A DNA stretch of 18,994 nucleotides from Hymenochaete sp. R1. Taxonomy: Eukaryota; Basidiomycota; Agaricomycetes; Hymenochaetales; Hymenochaetaceae. Numbering within the stretch: the stretch's first letter is position 1; every line of letters begins with the position of its first letter. The DNA is taken from positions 1 to 18,994 of the forward strand of contig JAFREE010000283.1 of assembly GCA_019400425.1 (NCBI GenBank), given 5' to 3'. Of the stretch, positions 8,782-17,754 are shown piece after piece. A program made the position numbers and the translations under genes. The notes under the pieces were generated by a model. The model saw only the letters and a program-made list of their open reading frames with translations, searched no databases and was not told the origin of the DNA.

Positions 8782-10882
8782 ATGTCGACTCACTTGTCTG
8801 AGGAGCTTGCGAAGACTGCTACTCCTGTACAAGTGGTTACACCTTTCGGCCCTTTGAAGGGTGGTAGAGTACAGAATGGAGCGGCTGTCTTTCTCGGTAC
8901 GTATCATATCTCTTTTCAGCGCACAGATAAGGTTGCTCACATCGACTCGTGATGCTGACAGAGGTTCCTTACGCCCTACCGCCGAGACGGTTTGAAGATC
9001 CGGTTCCCTTACATGCTCAGCACAAGTATGAAGATAAAAGTTACATTTATGAAACAGCATGTATGCCGCAGTTTTGATTGCTTTTCAGGGGATGGAGCTG
9101 ATTCTTTCTCAGACGCTGTCCAGCCTTCGAACGATGGTCAAGCTGCAGGTATTATCGAATATTACCTTTGTTCTATTATCTGACATTTGTTTCTCTTATT
9201 CTTGGATAGGAATACCCGCTCATGATAAGCTTGGGTACGGGCGGCCTACGGAAAACCCGTAAGAGCTTCGTTGCTTCTCTATGGTCGATAAGGGTCATCT
9301 CAAGCAAGTAAACGGGCCAACCCAGTTTATTTCTGAACATAGTATCGCCACCATCTTTCAGTCCTAGGTCCCCGTCCCAGCTTCCCGTGAGAGTTTATAT
9401 TCATGGAGGGTGAGTGAATTCCATTCTATTTATACTGGTATCGGTCTAACTTTATCTCAGATTCCTCCAGTTTGGTTCTCCCCATACTATCAGTGCTCAA
9501 GCACAATACATCTCTGCGGCCCGAAATGAGGTTCATGTGAATATCGGGTATCGACTGTCTGCATTTGGTTTTCTCGCCAGCAGTAAACCAAGATTAGCTG
9601 GTAACTTTGGGTTCAAAGATCAGTGGCTTGCTTTAGAATGGATTCGTTCGAATATCAAAAGTTTTGGGGGTCAGCCCATTCACTTCTCATTCAAATGCTG
9701 GCCTAATACCGTGAACTAGGTGATCCAAATAATATTACAATCACGGGAATTTCGGCTGGTGCGCCACATTTTCAATTTACTAGGATCGCCGTATCATCCA
9801 GTTGTTCATATACAATCTTTAGGTGCACATTCCGTCCACCAGATATTGCACCATGCATCTCATTTGCCAAGTGGTGAACGCGCACCCTTCCAACGAGCGA
9901 TTCTACAATCTAACGCCATGATGTGAGCTGAGCATATCCATTTATTCGGCTGAAAGGATATTGAGAAAGTATACACCTATAGTATCACGCCAAAGACTGC
10001 AGAGGAGCTTCAAGAACAGTTCGATGGCTTATGCCGAATGCTTTCGATAATGCCGTCCAGTCCTAACGCACTCGATACTCTGAAAGACCCAAAGAAGGTT
10101 TCTTGGGAAGCCATTACGAAGGCCATTGAAAGTTCTTCTTCGATTGGAACTTTCCGAGGGTGTCTCGACGGTGACTGGCTCCCGCTATCTCCGGATCCAA
10201 TGGTCTGGCAACGTACAGGCGGACTTGCTGCTGGACTCAAGCGGGTTGGTGTGAATTCCATCGTTGTTGGTGACCTCAGCGAAGAATGGTATTTGTATGC
10301 CATTGCGCATCCCATCACATGCCCTACGAACGTGCGGGAGAACTTGTTGCGATATTACCCATCACATCGCGTCGATGATTTGCTCAAGCTGTACCAGCCG
10401 TCCCTCAGCGACAAATCGAGCCAAGAAGAGTGTTTCAAGAGATTCGGTGAGGCTTTGAGTGCTGGACAGGTTCATGTACCGGTACGAGTGCTTGCACGGG
10501 ACCTAAAAGCCGCAAATTATCCTGTCTTGCGTTACGCGATCCATTGGACTCCGCCATCCGTACGTGCGTTGGCAAAAGGTACTCTTGAAACTTCACTCTG
10601 TTGCATTTTTTGCTCATAGAATACACAGGCTACGTCACTCATGCCACCGATCAAGTCCTTTGGCATTATCGAGAGACAGCTCTCACGGTCGAAGAAAGGA
10701 AGGTTGCACTTGCATGGTTGAGAGCTATCGATGAAGAGGTTAGCAAACTTGAAAATTCAGGTGATAAGCCTATGGAGGGCGAAGTTTCTCGAGCGTTTTT
10801 CCTTCATGAAGATAAATCTATGGGCTGGGATGTGGATAATCGATTTGATGAATTCATGCGATTTATGGAAGTATTGGAGTAG
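8782..10882 (+). CDS. Type-B carboxylesterase / alpha-beta hydrolase (10 exons, 526 aa)
   Basis: Exons: 8782-8896, 8962-9060, 9113-9148, 9210-9258, 9326-9409, 9461-9669, 9720-9758, 9823-9922, 9983-10578, 10629-10882; the phases close to 1581 nt. The fold and catalytic parts are visible. PFGPLKGGRVQNGAAVFLEV is the entry strand and VYIHGGFLQFG carries the oxyanion-hole HGG (126-128). VNIGYRLSAFGFLAS and GNFGFKDQWLALEWI are the usual mid-segments. The nucleophile elbow is GISAG with Ser209. The acidic member is probably Glu344 or Glu345 in VVGDLSEEW, and the His is His447 in GYVTHATD. There is no signal peptide, so an intracellular enzyme is likely, unlike secreted lipases of the same superfamily. 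It would hydrolyse carboxylic esters; the natural substrate is unknown. Introns are 50-67 nt. The last intron has two in-frame acceptors, at 10619 and 10628; the second gives a 50-nt intron and the expected GYVTH. The exon 8/9 join (9922/9983) is the least certain. Confidence 0.9.
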
Positions 10883-11179
10883 AAATTTCAATCCGCTCTA
10901 CTAGTACTACACTATCGCTAGAAACTAGTGTTAGCTGTACCAATAGTATAGGAACCATTATGTCATATTGTATATAGATGTCTTTTGGGGCGGGTTGTTC
11001 CATGCCGTTTCAGTGGACTGACTCAGAAAATGTCGGGTAAAGCAGCCGGTAAAGCAAGTTGCTGCGAGTAACGGGTGAAACGGTCACATGACCGTGAGCA
11101 AATCGCTAATAACAAACAACGCGCCAGTGGTACGTTTTGTACCTTCCTCGATCAACTCGCTTTCCTCTTACTTTCTACC
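10883..11179. other. Spacer between carboxylesterase and WHPDK-motif gene
   Basis: The esterase 3' UTR carries a small inverted repeat (ACACTA at 10909-10914, TAGTGT at 10926-10931). Further on, GGTAAAGCA occurs twice within about 25 bases around 11040. The last about 60 bases before 11180 are pyrimidine-rich, as expected for a fungal promoter and leader. Confidence 0.4.
11080..11095. promoter_or_regulatory. 16-bp inverted repeat, candidate operator
   Basis: ACGGTCA-CA-TGACCGT has perfect 7-bp arms with a 2-bp spacer, ending 84 bp before the ATG at 11180. Its size and symmetry fit a site for a dimeric transcription factor. The factor is unknown, and a chance palindrome is possible. Confidence 0.3.
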
Positions 11180-11950
11180 ATGTTTTCATCATTCACGTCT
11201 GACAAGCAACTAGTCGGGACATCAACTCCGACCAAAGGTTATTTGGCCTTCCCAGCTGGAAGTAGGCTAACCTCGGAACAAAAGCTCCAGCTTGACCGTG
11301 AACTACGACTCTCGCAACAGGGCGAACGACAGAAGCGAGCTCACGACGAGCAGAATAGTAAGGAACAGTCGCAAAAACGGCATGAAACACACCAGAAAGC
11401 TTGGCGGGAATATCAAAGACGCGAAGAGGAACGACAACGGCTCGTCGAGGAGCGTGAACGAGCTGAAGCACTCATTGGTGAAAAGCACTGGGTACGCCAA
11501 GGCGGGATGCTGCGTGATGCGAACGGGAAACGGGATCCACAACGCACGGAGGAAGTTCGAAAAATAGTAGAGAAGGAAGACAAAGAACGTAGAATCATCG
11601 AACGGTGGTTAGCATACGAACAAAGATGGGCGTCGCTGTCAGTAGGCCACGATCGAGAGCTTTCCTTCGGTAGCATACCATGGCCTCATGTTTCACCGCC
11701 AAGAAACGCCTCAGATCTTCGTGATGTTCAGAGGATCGGCGAATTCTTGTTTGAGAGTCTAGGAATCATGGGGAACTCGACATCGCGGAAAGAACGTATT
11801 CGCAGCTCACTTCTACGCTGGCATCCGGATAAACTGGTTTCCATCGTGGCTCGCGTAAAGGACGACGACGTAGAGAGTGTCAGAGATGGAATTGATGCAG
11901 TTGTAATGGGGCTCATGAAACTTCAAGAGGAGGATAAGGCACGGTCGTAA
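11180..11950 (+). CDS. NFKBIL1-like protein with charged coiled coil and WHPDK motif (256 aa, single exon)
   Basis: The ATG at 11180 (context TACCATG) follows a pyrimidine-rich leader. The frame is open further upstream but has no other ATG, only GTG. Residues about 33-100 are very rich in Arg, Glu, Gln and Lys (HQKAWREYQRREEERQRLVE) and should form a long charged helix. Residues about 125-150 form a second helix with ERWLAYEQRWASL. The C-terminal domain has IPWPHVSPP (166-174), LFESLGIM and LLRWHPDKLVSIVARV (211-226), then a final helix. The order W-P-W, then R-W-H-P-D-K/R and a closing helix recalls the C-terminal region of metazoan NFKBIL1 (IkappaBL) and its fungal relatives; this is recall, not a search. 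HPD (215-217) is also the J-domain signature, but the canonical preceding J-domain helices are not obvious. Ankyrin repeats of animal NFKBIL1 are absent. Function unknown. Confidence 0.8.
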   Translation: MFSSFTSDKQLVGTSTPTKGYLAFPAGSRLTSEQKLQLDRELRLSQQGERQKRAHDEQNSKEQSQKRHETHQKAWREYQRREEERQRLVEERERAEALIGEKHWVRQGGMLRDANGKRDPQRTEEVRKIVEKEDKERRIIERWLAYEQRWASLSVGHDRELSFGSIPWPHVSPPRNASDLRDVQRIGEFLFESLGIMGNSTSRKERIRSSLLRWHPDKLVSIVARVKDDDVESVRDGIDAVVMGLMKLQEEDKARS

Positions 11951-12364
11951 AGTTGCATTTGTGCGCATGAAAACATTTCACTTCGAGTATGCCGCTGACC
12001 TTTGCTTCTTAGTATTTATATAAATGCTGTTAGAATTTTTTATGACTTCTAGTGACCGCAAGGACATTTTCGACTCTTGGGCTAGCAAATGATACCACTT
12101 GAAGACGTTGACCTTCCGTTGATCGAGAGCAAAGACACGGTTCTAGGTAAATCAATTCGCATCATTCGATTAATCAGGTGATATCGTTGCTTGTTAACTT
12201 TGCTTTCTTTTGCACAATACACATTTTCGCAATAAGTATCTTTAACGGAACAGCAAATGAAGATCGGGGAAACAGGCCCACTCACTCTTCGCTCCTAACC
12301 TCTCATACCCCTCCCATACCTTGCCAAGTACACTGGTGTGCGCACCGCACCCCTTGTCTTCAAT
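11951..12364. other. Spacer upstream of the first tandem paralogue
   Basis: It contains a TATA-like TATTTATATAAAT near 12013 and pyrimidine-rich DNA just before 12365. A short open frame starts with ATG at 12089 (IPLEDVDLPLIESKDTVL) and meets a possible donor GTAAAT at 12147, with a possible acceptor at 12253. I could not join this in frame to the next gene, so it is reported only as a candidate upstream exon or uORF. Confidence 0.35.
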
Positions 12365-13435
12365 ATGTTGCCCTCCGAACATGGAACTGAACCCCATTAT
12401 CGACCTGAACGCTCTCAGAATCTCAGCACTTCTAATACGCACCCGAAAAAGCGTTCAGCTGCGGATGCCGACATTCTTGCTCCCAGCGAATCGCCAGGTC
12501 CCCAATCTAGGAAGGGGAAGCGCCGAAAAAAGATGGCGGGTAACCCCGTTCCACAATTTAACACCGATATCTACGCATTGCCTGAGGTCTTGAATGTGTT
12601 GCAGTCTCGCGATTCCGCTGGTCTTTTGCAGGTTATCGACTACGATTTTATCGAATTCGATAAATACAGGAGCGTTCCTGCGGATCAAAAGAAAATGACC
12701 GATACTGTCTGTAAAGTATTTAGTCGATACCAAGGCGAGCTCAAGGATCGGCTTCTTGAAGGCCTTGCTGTCCAGGTCAACCTTCTATACCGCAGCTTCC
12801 TCACTCTGAACGGCCACATGTTCCGATATATATACCCGCTCGGGGAATTCAAAGCAAGCGAATTTTTGAACAACGACAAACAGCCTGGCTGGGAGTCTCG
12901 TAGAGATCGCCTACGTGCTAAACTCCTTAAATACATGGATGCACTCGAAGCAGCTCTCGATACTGCATCCAAATTGGTCGGAGGCGAGCCTTTCGGTGAA
13001 TTACGGGACATGGCCTCTGATGCCATGGTGGGCTTGAAGACGGACTTGTCGCAATATAAAATGGAGAACGGTGTTCGTACCCTGGGTCTTGGAGTCATGC
13101 AAAGTCGTTGGGACGCCAAGCTCGAGATACAGGCTGCTTTGCAGGCACTCAAGAAACCCGGTGAGAATAATCCAGATCTAGACGGGAAACTTAAGAAAGC
13201 GGACCAAGACGTACGTAACCTCAAATCGAACCACAACGAAGAACTCGTTAGGGACTGGAAACCATCCGAAGCTCTTATCGGACTTTTGGACATTCGAGAA
13301 AAGCTTGCGGACATTCTTACGGTGAAGTTCCAAAGCATTTCAGGGTCTACTACCGAAGAAACCCATGAAAAACAGATGCTCCGACTTCGCATAAAGACAT
13401 TGGTCAAAGACTTTGAAGAAAGGTGTAAGTTATGA
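12365..13435 (+). CDS. Unrecognised protein, tandem family member 1 (356 aa, single exon)
   Basis: I do not recognise this family. The first ATG of the open frame is at 12365; the frame is open back to 12299 without another ATG. Residues 1-60 are polar and basic, with PKKR (27-30) and RKGKRRKK (49-56), which look like a bipartite nuclear localisation signal. From about 65 the chain is predicted mostly helical by eye. The best conserved block with the downstream gene is LLEGLAVQVNLLYRSFLTLN and the following RYIYP (129-158), with 22 of 29 positions identical. A second shared block is DWKPSEALIGLLDIREKLAD (297-316), and a third is MLRLRIKTLV near the C-terminus. No catalytic motif, signal peptide or membrane segment is visible. 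A donor-like GTAAGT (13428-13433) lies just before and into the stop codon, so an alternative C-terminus is conceivable. The matching C-terminal ends of both paralogues favour the simple single-exon model. Confidence 0.75.
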   Translation: MLPSEHGTEPHYRPERSQNLSTSNTHPKKRSAADADILAPSESPGPQSRKGKRRKKMAGNPVPQFNTDIYALPEVLNVLQSRDSAGLLQVIDYDFIEFDKYRSVPADQKKMTDTVCKVFSRYQGELKDRLLEGLAVQVNLLYRSFLTLNGHMFRYIYPLGEFKASEFLNNDKQPGWESRRDRLRAKLLKYMDALEAALDTASKLVGGEPFGELRDMASDAMVGLKTDLSQYKMENGVRTLGLGVMQSRWDAKLEIQAALQALKKPGENNPDLDGKLKKADQDVRNLKSNHNEELVRDWKPSEALIGLLDIREKLADILTVKFQSISGSTTEETHEKQMLRLRIKTLVKDFEERCKL

Positions 13436-14371
13436 ATTCTTAGTACAGGGTTCCCTTCTATTTTGCTGCCCGTCCTCACAGTCTTCCCTCCTTTTTTCTT
13501 ACATTCTTTCTTCGCCGAAGCTACAATTAAAACGCATAAGCACTTTTGAAGCAATCGCCGCGGTGAATCTGATCTGTTTTACATTTACACATCATATTAT
13601 TACTCGCACCGGGAGCATCTCGTATTCATTCTACTATTTCCCCTTTCATTCTATCTCTGTCCAGTGAGACGCTTGAGCCTTTCTCCTGTAATGTTTATGT
13701 AATAACTTTGCTTACACAATTTTAATTTGTGTGCCTCAGCCGTCTCGTTGGTATCCGATTGATCGGCTTCCTCTCTCGCATGATGCTTTATTTACGCACA
13801 CCACTCTCCATCGTTCATGCCATGACATTATTATTATACTTCAACTTTTCTCGAAGCCAATGTCTTTGGTATGTTCCATATTCAAGCTTCCCGTCGACTA
13901 CGCACTCTGATATCAGTCGAATAGGACCCAGCTGGTGCCAAGGAAATGACCAGCCCATAACAACTCAAATCACCATCGACTAAGACGATTTTGCAAGAGG
14001 TGCGCAAATCGCTGAAGCCACAATGGCATCAATAATACGACAACCGTCGAATGACTTCAAATTATCTATTTTGTACTTCTCACAGATACAATATATGCTT
14101 GGTGCTCGGTAAGCTTACAAATTTGCATCTTACGGCATCGACGTCAATATCCATGAAGAGTTTGCTCGCGCAAGGTCGATAAGATCTACTTGACTCTCGA
14201 AAGTTTGTCTGTGCATCATAAATGAGTACACTTACAGTTTATACTACTTGGTTCTTTGCCTCTGCAGCACAGGTATGCATCCCTCCTCTCCTCTTAAATC
14301 TGCACTTATTTCTTCTCTCACATCAAGTCAACAATATCCAAGGCCCTACCCTCTAAATTCTTCAATCTCTC
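13436..14371. other. 936-bp spacer between the tandem paralogues
   Basis: It contains the 3' UTR of the first gene and the promoter of the second. An open frame at 13729-13983 lacks an ATG start and a recognisable product. A short frame from an ATG at 14222 (STLTVYTTWFFASAAQ) runs into a donor-like GTATGC and could be a uORF of the second paralogue. The final about 90 bases are pyrimidine-rich. I saw no remnant of a third copy. Confidence 0.45.
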
Positions 14372-15709
14372 ATGAGTGGCAGTAAAGGCAAATCCAAATA
14401 CATTCCCGCTGATGATGCCTCTGGAAAGTCGGACAGTCCTGGGCGCGGTTCTGGAAAGAGAACTGCAACGGTTGCCCTAGGTACCACTGACCCTCACGCG
14501 TCTCAGGACACAACGATTCAAGGCTCGTCTGCGACGAAGCGTACTAGGATTGGTCAAGCGCCTGAAGAGGAGACGGATTCTGATAATGCGCAGTCAACTC
14601 AACCTTCTCGTGACCAACCCGCACCACAGTCTCCCCAGCTTCCGGGTGCTCAGGCTGCCAGTGGAAACCCTTCAAGTTTCTCGTCGAAAGGCCGCAATAA
14701 GGTAGATTCTTTTTTCGCACACGCCATCTACCAGGAGCCGGAGCTTCTGACGTATCTCATGGAGAAGGACCGACAAGGTTGCCTTCCGGTCCTGAATTAT
14801 GCCTTTGACACGTATGATCGTTCGGAGAATTCCTCAGTACGGTCCAAAATGTCATCAGATATCACCAGCAAATATGGCGAATATAAGGGCTTCGACCTAT
14901 CTAATGCACTTTTGGAAGGTCTTGCAGATCAGGTCAGCCTCATGTATCGGAGCTTTCTCACACAGAATGGGTATATGACACGGTATATGTACCCAGATGA
15001 TAATTTTAACGCATGGGATCCAGACAAGTTACGAGGCGATCGCACAGCTCAGATATGGAAACATCGTAGGAGCGGTGTCCGTACTGATCTCTTACTATGT
15101 ATGAAGAGGCTTGAAAAAGCCCTAAATACCGCCTCACAGGCGGAGAAGAACCAATCGCAGTCTTATGTGGAACTCCAGGCCTCGGTTTTACAAGCTCATA
15201 ACGATATAATCAAAGATCTTTGTCAGGCTCTACTAGGCAGTGACAGCCGCAAAATAAGTCGCGGAATCCTTCAGAGTCGCTTTGATCGCAAGGAAGAGAT
15301 AGTGAGGAATAAAACAGAGGAGATTCAACGCAATCCACATGATGAAAACGAGGAGCTTTTTAGGGAGTTGAAATCGGCACGAAACACCCTGGACAAATAC
15401 AGTCGTCAATACAAGATGACAGATAACGATTCGTGGAAGCCTTCTGTAGCGCTCTTGGATCTTCTGTCTATTAAGGAGAAGCTGGCTGCGATTCTCCAAG
15501 AGAAGCTCCGTAGTCTGCAAGCTGAGATTTTGTCTCGAAAAAAGATGTCTCTTACTCACATTATGAAAGGATCTACGACCTCTGAGAAGGGAGGCACGGC
15601 AGACGACCCGAACCAAGAGCGGACCGCTCTCCAACCCCTCCTTGACGAAGAGTCCATGCTAAAATTGCGTATCAAGATGCTAGTGGGCCAGAACTCCGAA
15701 GAGACGTGA
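14372..15709 (+). CDS. Unrecognised protein, tandem family member 2 (445 aa, single exon)
   Basis: This is a diverged paralogue of the gene ending at 13435. The ATG at 14372 follows a pyrimidine-rich leader (CAATCTCTCATGA). Residues 1-110 are low-complexity and polar (Ser, Gly, Pro, Gln, Asp), with a basic ATKRTRIGQ patch, and are probably disordered. The conserved body starts at about 115. It shares LLEGLADQVSLMYRSFLTQN and RYMYP (179-208), GILQSRFDRKEEI (298-310), SWKPSVALLDLLSIKEKLAA (354-373) and MLKLRIKMLV (429-438) with the first copy. Between the last two blocks it carries 46 residues (383-428) where the first copy has 12. The length difference comes mainly from the N-terminal tail and this insert. 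No known domain, catalytic motif or membrane segment is visible; a helical nuclear protein is an inference from composition only. It is convergent with the ABC1-kinase gene, about 200 bp away. Confidence 0.8.
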   Translation: MSGSKGKSKYIPADDASGKSDSPGRGSGKRTATVALGTTDPHASQDTTIQGSSATKRTRIGQAPEEETDSDNAQSTQPSRDQPAPQSPQLPGAQAASGNPSSFSSKGRNKVDSFFAHAIYQEPELLTYLMEKDRQGCLPVLNYAFDTYDRSENSSVRSKMSSDITSKYGEYKGFDLSNALLEGLADQVSLMYRSFLTQNGYMTRYMYPDDNFNAWDPDKLRGDRTAQIWKHRRSGVRTDLLLCMKRLEKALNTASQAEKNQSQSYVELQASVLQAHNDIIKDLCQALLGSDSRKISRGILQSRFDRKEEIVRNKTEEIQRNPHDENEELFRELKSARNTLDKYSRQYKMTDNDSWKPSVALLDLLSIKEKLAAILQEKLRSLQAEILSRKKMSLTHIMKGSTTSEKGGTADDPNQERTALQPLLDEESMLKLRIKMLVGQNSEET

Positions 15710-15910
15710 ATGATGGCAGTTGTTAGTCGTCAACGTGACCGCAACTCCAATCCCTTGCCACGCCCATTCCCTCCTCTCTTGACATCCTTTATTAAATTCT
15801 CCAAGATCAATTCTCCGTGTTATTTCTTTCGATAATAGCTGGTCCTGTATCGTATATGAAACTGATTATTACAAAATCGTCTACCTTATCTATAGAATAA
15901 GTTATGCGGG

Positions 15911-17554
15911 TCATCCGTCAAAAACATCATGGTTGAGCTCAATGCCAAATGTGCTTTTTGCAATCTGCCTCATTGCCTTCTCTAGGTCATCTTCCATGCC
16001 ACTTCCTAGCCCCAACCGTTGCCGAACGCGACTAGTCAAAAACACTGCATCACTGGACAACAAGACGAATCGGAAGACCATATGCCGGAAAAAGTTTTTG
16101 ACACGCGAGGTGAAAGACAATCCTGGGTCATCCACGAGCGATCGAGATGCCCACAAGCCCATGATCTTGATTCGATTCACAGGTGACCCGTAGAACTGGT
16201 TGTCTCCTTGAAGAATCCGTATCGTGCGTCCGAGAAAAAGTAGCTCTCGCGGCCAGAGTTGTTCGTCGCCGAGAATATCCCTGAAGCCCTTCTGCATGCG
16301 CTGCTGCACCGCAAACGCCCGCTCGCTTTCATCTACCTTCAACGAGGAAGTGAAAACTGTACGTTGGTCGCCGTACGGTCTCATGAGAGTGGTACTCGCG
16401 AATGCGTCTCTATCGCGTACGCCCCATTGAGCTGCGATTTGACCAAGTGTTGCGTTGTCGAATGCGAGAAGTGCTTTCCAAAATGTTGCGTAGTCTCTTC
16501 GGAAGGAAGGTGAGAGATTGATATATAAGCCGTGGTCAAGGAGGACAACCTGGGGAGGGCCGCTCGGACGCGCGGGATGTCGGCGCACAATGATATTGCC
16601 AGGGTGAGGGTCACAATGCAAATCGCCCCATTGGAAGATTTGAGCCGAAAACAGATCGACAACGGATTTCATGACATCTGCGACCGGAACGTTCTGTGCT
16701 TTCATGGATTCCTTGTCGGAGAAACGAACACCGTCAATCCATTCTGCTGTCATCACTTTCTTCGTGGTGAGAGTCCAATCCACGGCGGGGACGTATATTC
16801 GACCACGAAGTTTCGTGTCTTTTTCGATGGAAGCAGCGCAACGTTCCGCATTTTGGGCTTCATTCGTAAAGTCGGTTTCCAGGAGCAATCGTTGCGTGAA
16901 GTAAGGAACCATCGGGTATAGTGGTATGTCGAAGAAGTAGTCGTAGAGGTACATCACCGCCTTGAATGCCCACAGATCCCAGTTGACCTGCTGAGCGATC
17001 TGTTTCTTCTGCACTTTCACCGCGACCCGCCGACCGTCTGGCAACGTTGCGTAATGAACTTGAGCTATGCTAGCGCTTGCTCGAGCCTTATGCTCGATAT
17101 CGCCAAACACCTCTTCCGGATCCCTGCCTCCCAACTCCGACCGAAGTACTTTCTCCACATCTTTCCACTCGTTCTGAGGTGCATCGTCGAGCATGCGAGA
17201 AAAACGCTTCTGGAACTCGGGCGGCAATATAGCGGTCTGCAAAGCTATCGCCTGGCCAATTTTGAGGTAAAGTCCGCCATTCTTGCATAGAACGTTGTAG
17301 ATACGTTCTGCATTGCGTGCATGGAGGTCCGCGATAGAGTTCGCCAACGGTGGCCGCTCTGTGAAGTTGATTTTATAGTCCGCTGCGATCACCGCGCCAT
17401 AGCCGAAAGTCCTGAGTGTTCTTGACAGCGAAGACGCATTGAACTGGTCATCGGCAACGTAAATGGCACCTCCACCAGCGACGAGATAAGCTGTTCGTCT
17501 CAAACGGGCGAAACGAGCCGTCGGACGCGGGCTGAGGCGTAGCGTTCTAAACAT
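15911..17554 (-). CDS. ABC1/ADCK/UbiB-family atypical kinase, mitochondrial, Mcp2(Cqd2)/ADCK1-like (547 aa, single exon)
   Basis: Family motifs are complete. The KxGQ signature is LKIGQAIALQ (K98, Q101), followed by LPPEFQKRFSRMLDDAP. The Ala-rich loop ASASIAQVH is at 159-167 and the VAVKVQ lysine at 180. The E-x-D segment LETDFTNEAQNAE has E226 and D228. The catalytic loop is DLHCDPHPGN (D315, N320) and the metal-binding LLDHGLY has D340. The start at 17554 gives MFRTLRLSPRPTARFARLRR, a basic amphipathic leader followed by a hydrophobic stretch (TAYLVAGGGAIYVA), as expected for import into mitochondria. An in-frame ATG at 17668 would add 38 residues that bury this leader, so I prefer the shorter form. 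Relatives (yeast Mcp2/Cqd2, animal ADCK1) act at the inner membrane in lipid and coenzyme Q homeostasis. The TERPPLANSIADLHARNAER region fits that subfamily better than Coq8, which has KxGQ embedded in AANxERIVxxLCxMRGAALK. The subfamily call is recall-based. Confidence 0.92.
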   Translation of the reverse strand: MFRTLRLSPRPTARFARLRRTAYLVAGGGAIYVADDQFNASSLSRTLRTFGYGAVIAADYKINFTERPPLANSIADLHARNAERIYNVLCKNGGLYLKIGQAIALQTAILPPEFQKRFSRMLDDAPQNEWKDVEKVLRSELGGRDPEEVFGDIEHKARASASIAQVHYATLPDGRRVAVKVQKKQIAQQVNWDLWAFKAVMYLYDYFFDIPLYPMVPYFTQRLLLETDFTNEAQNAERCAASIEKDTKLRGRIYVPAVDWTLTTKKVMTAEWIDGVRFSDKESMKAQNVPVADVMKSVVDLFSAQIFQWGDLHCDPHPGNIIVRRHPARPSGPPQVVLLDHGLYINLSPSFRRDYATFWKALLAFDNATLGQIAAQWGVRDRDAFASTTLMRPYGDQRTVFTSSLKVDESERAFAVQQRMQKGFRDILGDEQLWPRELLFLGRTIRILQGDNQFYGSPVNRIKIMGLWASRSLVDDPGLSFTSRVKNFFRHMVFRFVLLSSDAVFLTSRVRQRLGLGSGMEDDLEKAMRQIAKSTFGIELNHDVFDG

Positions 17555-17754
17555 TGAGCATGATGAAGGAGTGTGAAGGAAAGAGTGTGTCTGGATAAAA
17601 TAGCGCGGCCGAAGGCTGACGTCGTGTCCTCGGCGCTTTGTCATGCCGCGTCCGAGAAACGCGCACATACCTTTAATGGAAGGTCCGTCGACTTGAGATC
17701 CCGCTGGCTTCGACTTTGGAGATCAACGATGACGACCATCACTTACTGGCAGAC

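Noticed and set aside
12685..13554. Minus-strand open frame of 289 codons
   Set aside because: It covers the reverse strand of the first tandem paralogue. The plus frame is supported by the second copy, and the reverse translation is Ser/Arg-rich shadow sequence.
13729..13983. Plus-strand open frame of 84 codons between the tandem genes
   Set aside because: No ATG at the start, no recognisable product, no similarity to the two paralogues.
17555..17668. N-terminal extension of the ABC1 kinase from the ATG at 17668
   Set aside because: It would place 38 residues before a good mitochondrial leader starting at 17554. The DNA just before 17554 is pyrimidine-rich on the coding strand, as a leader should be.
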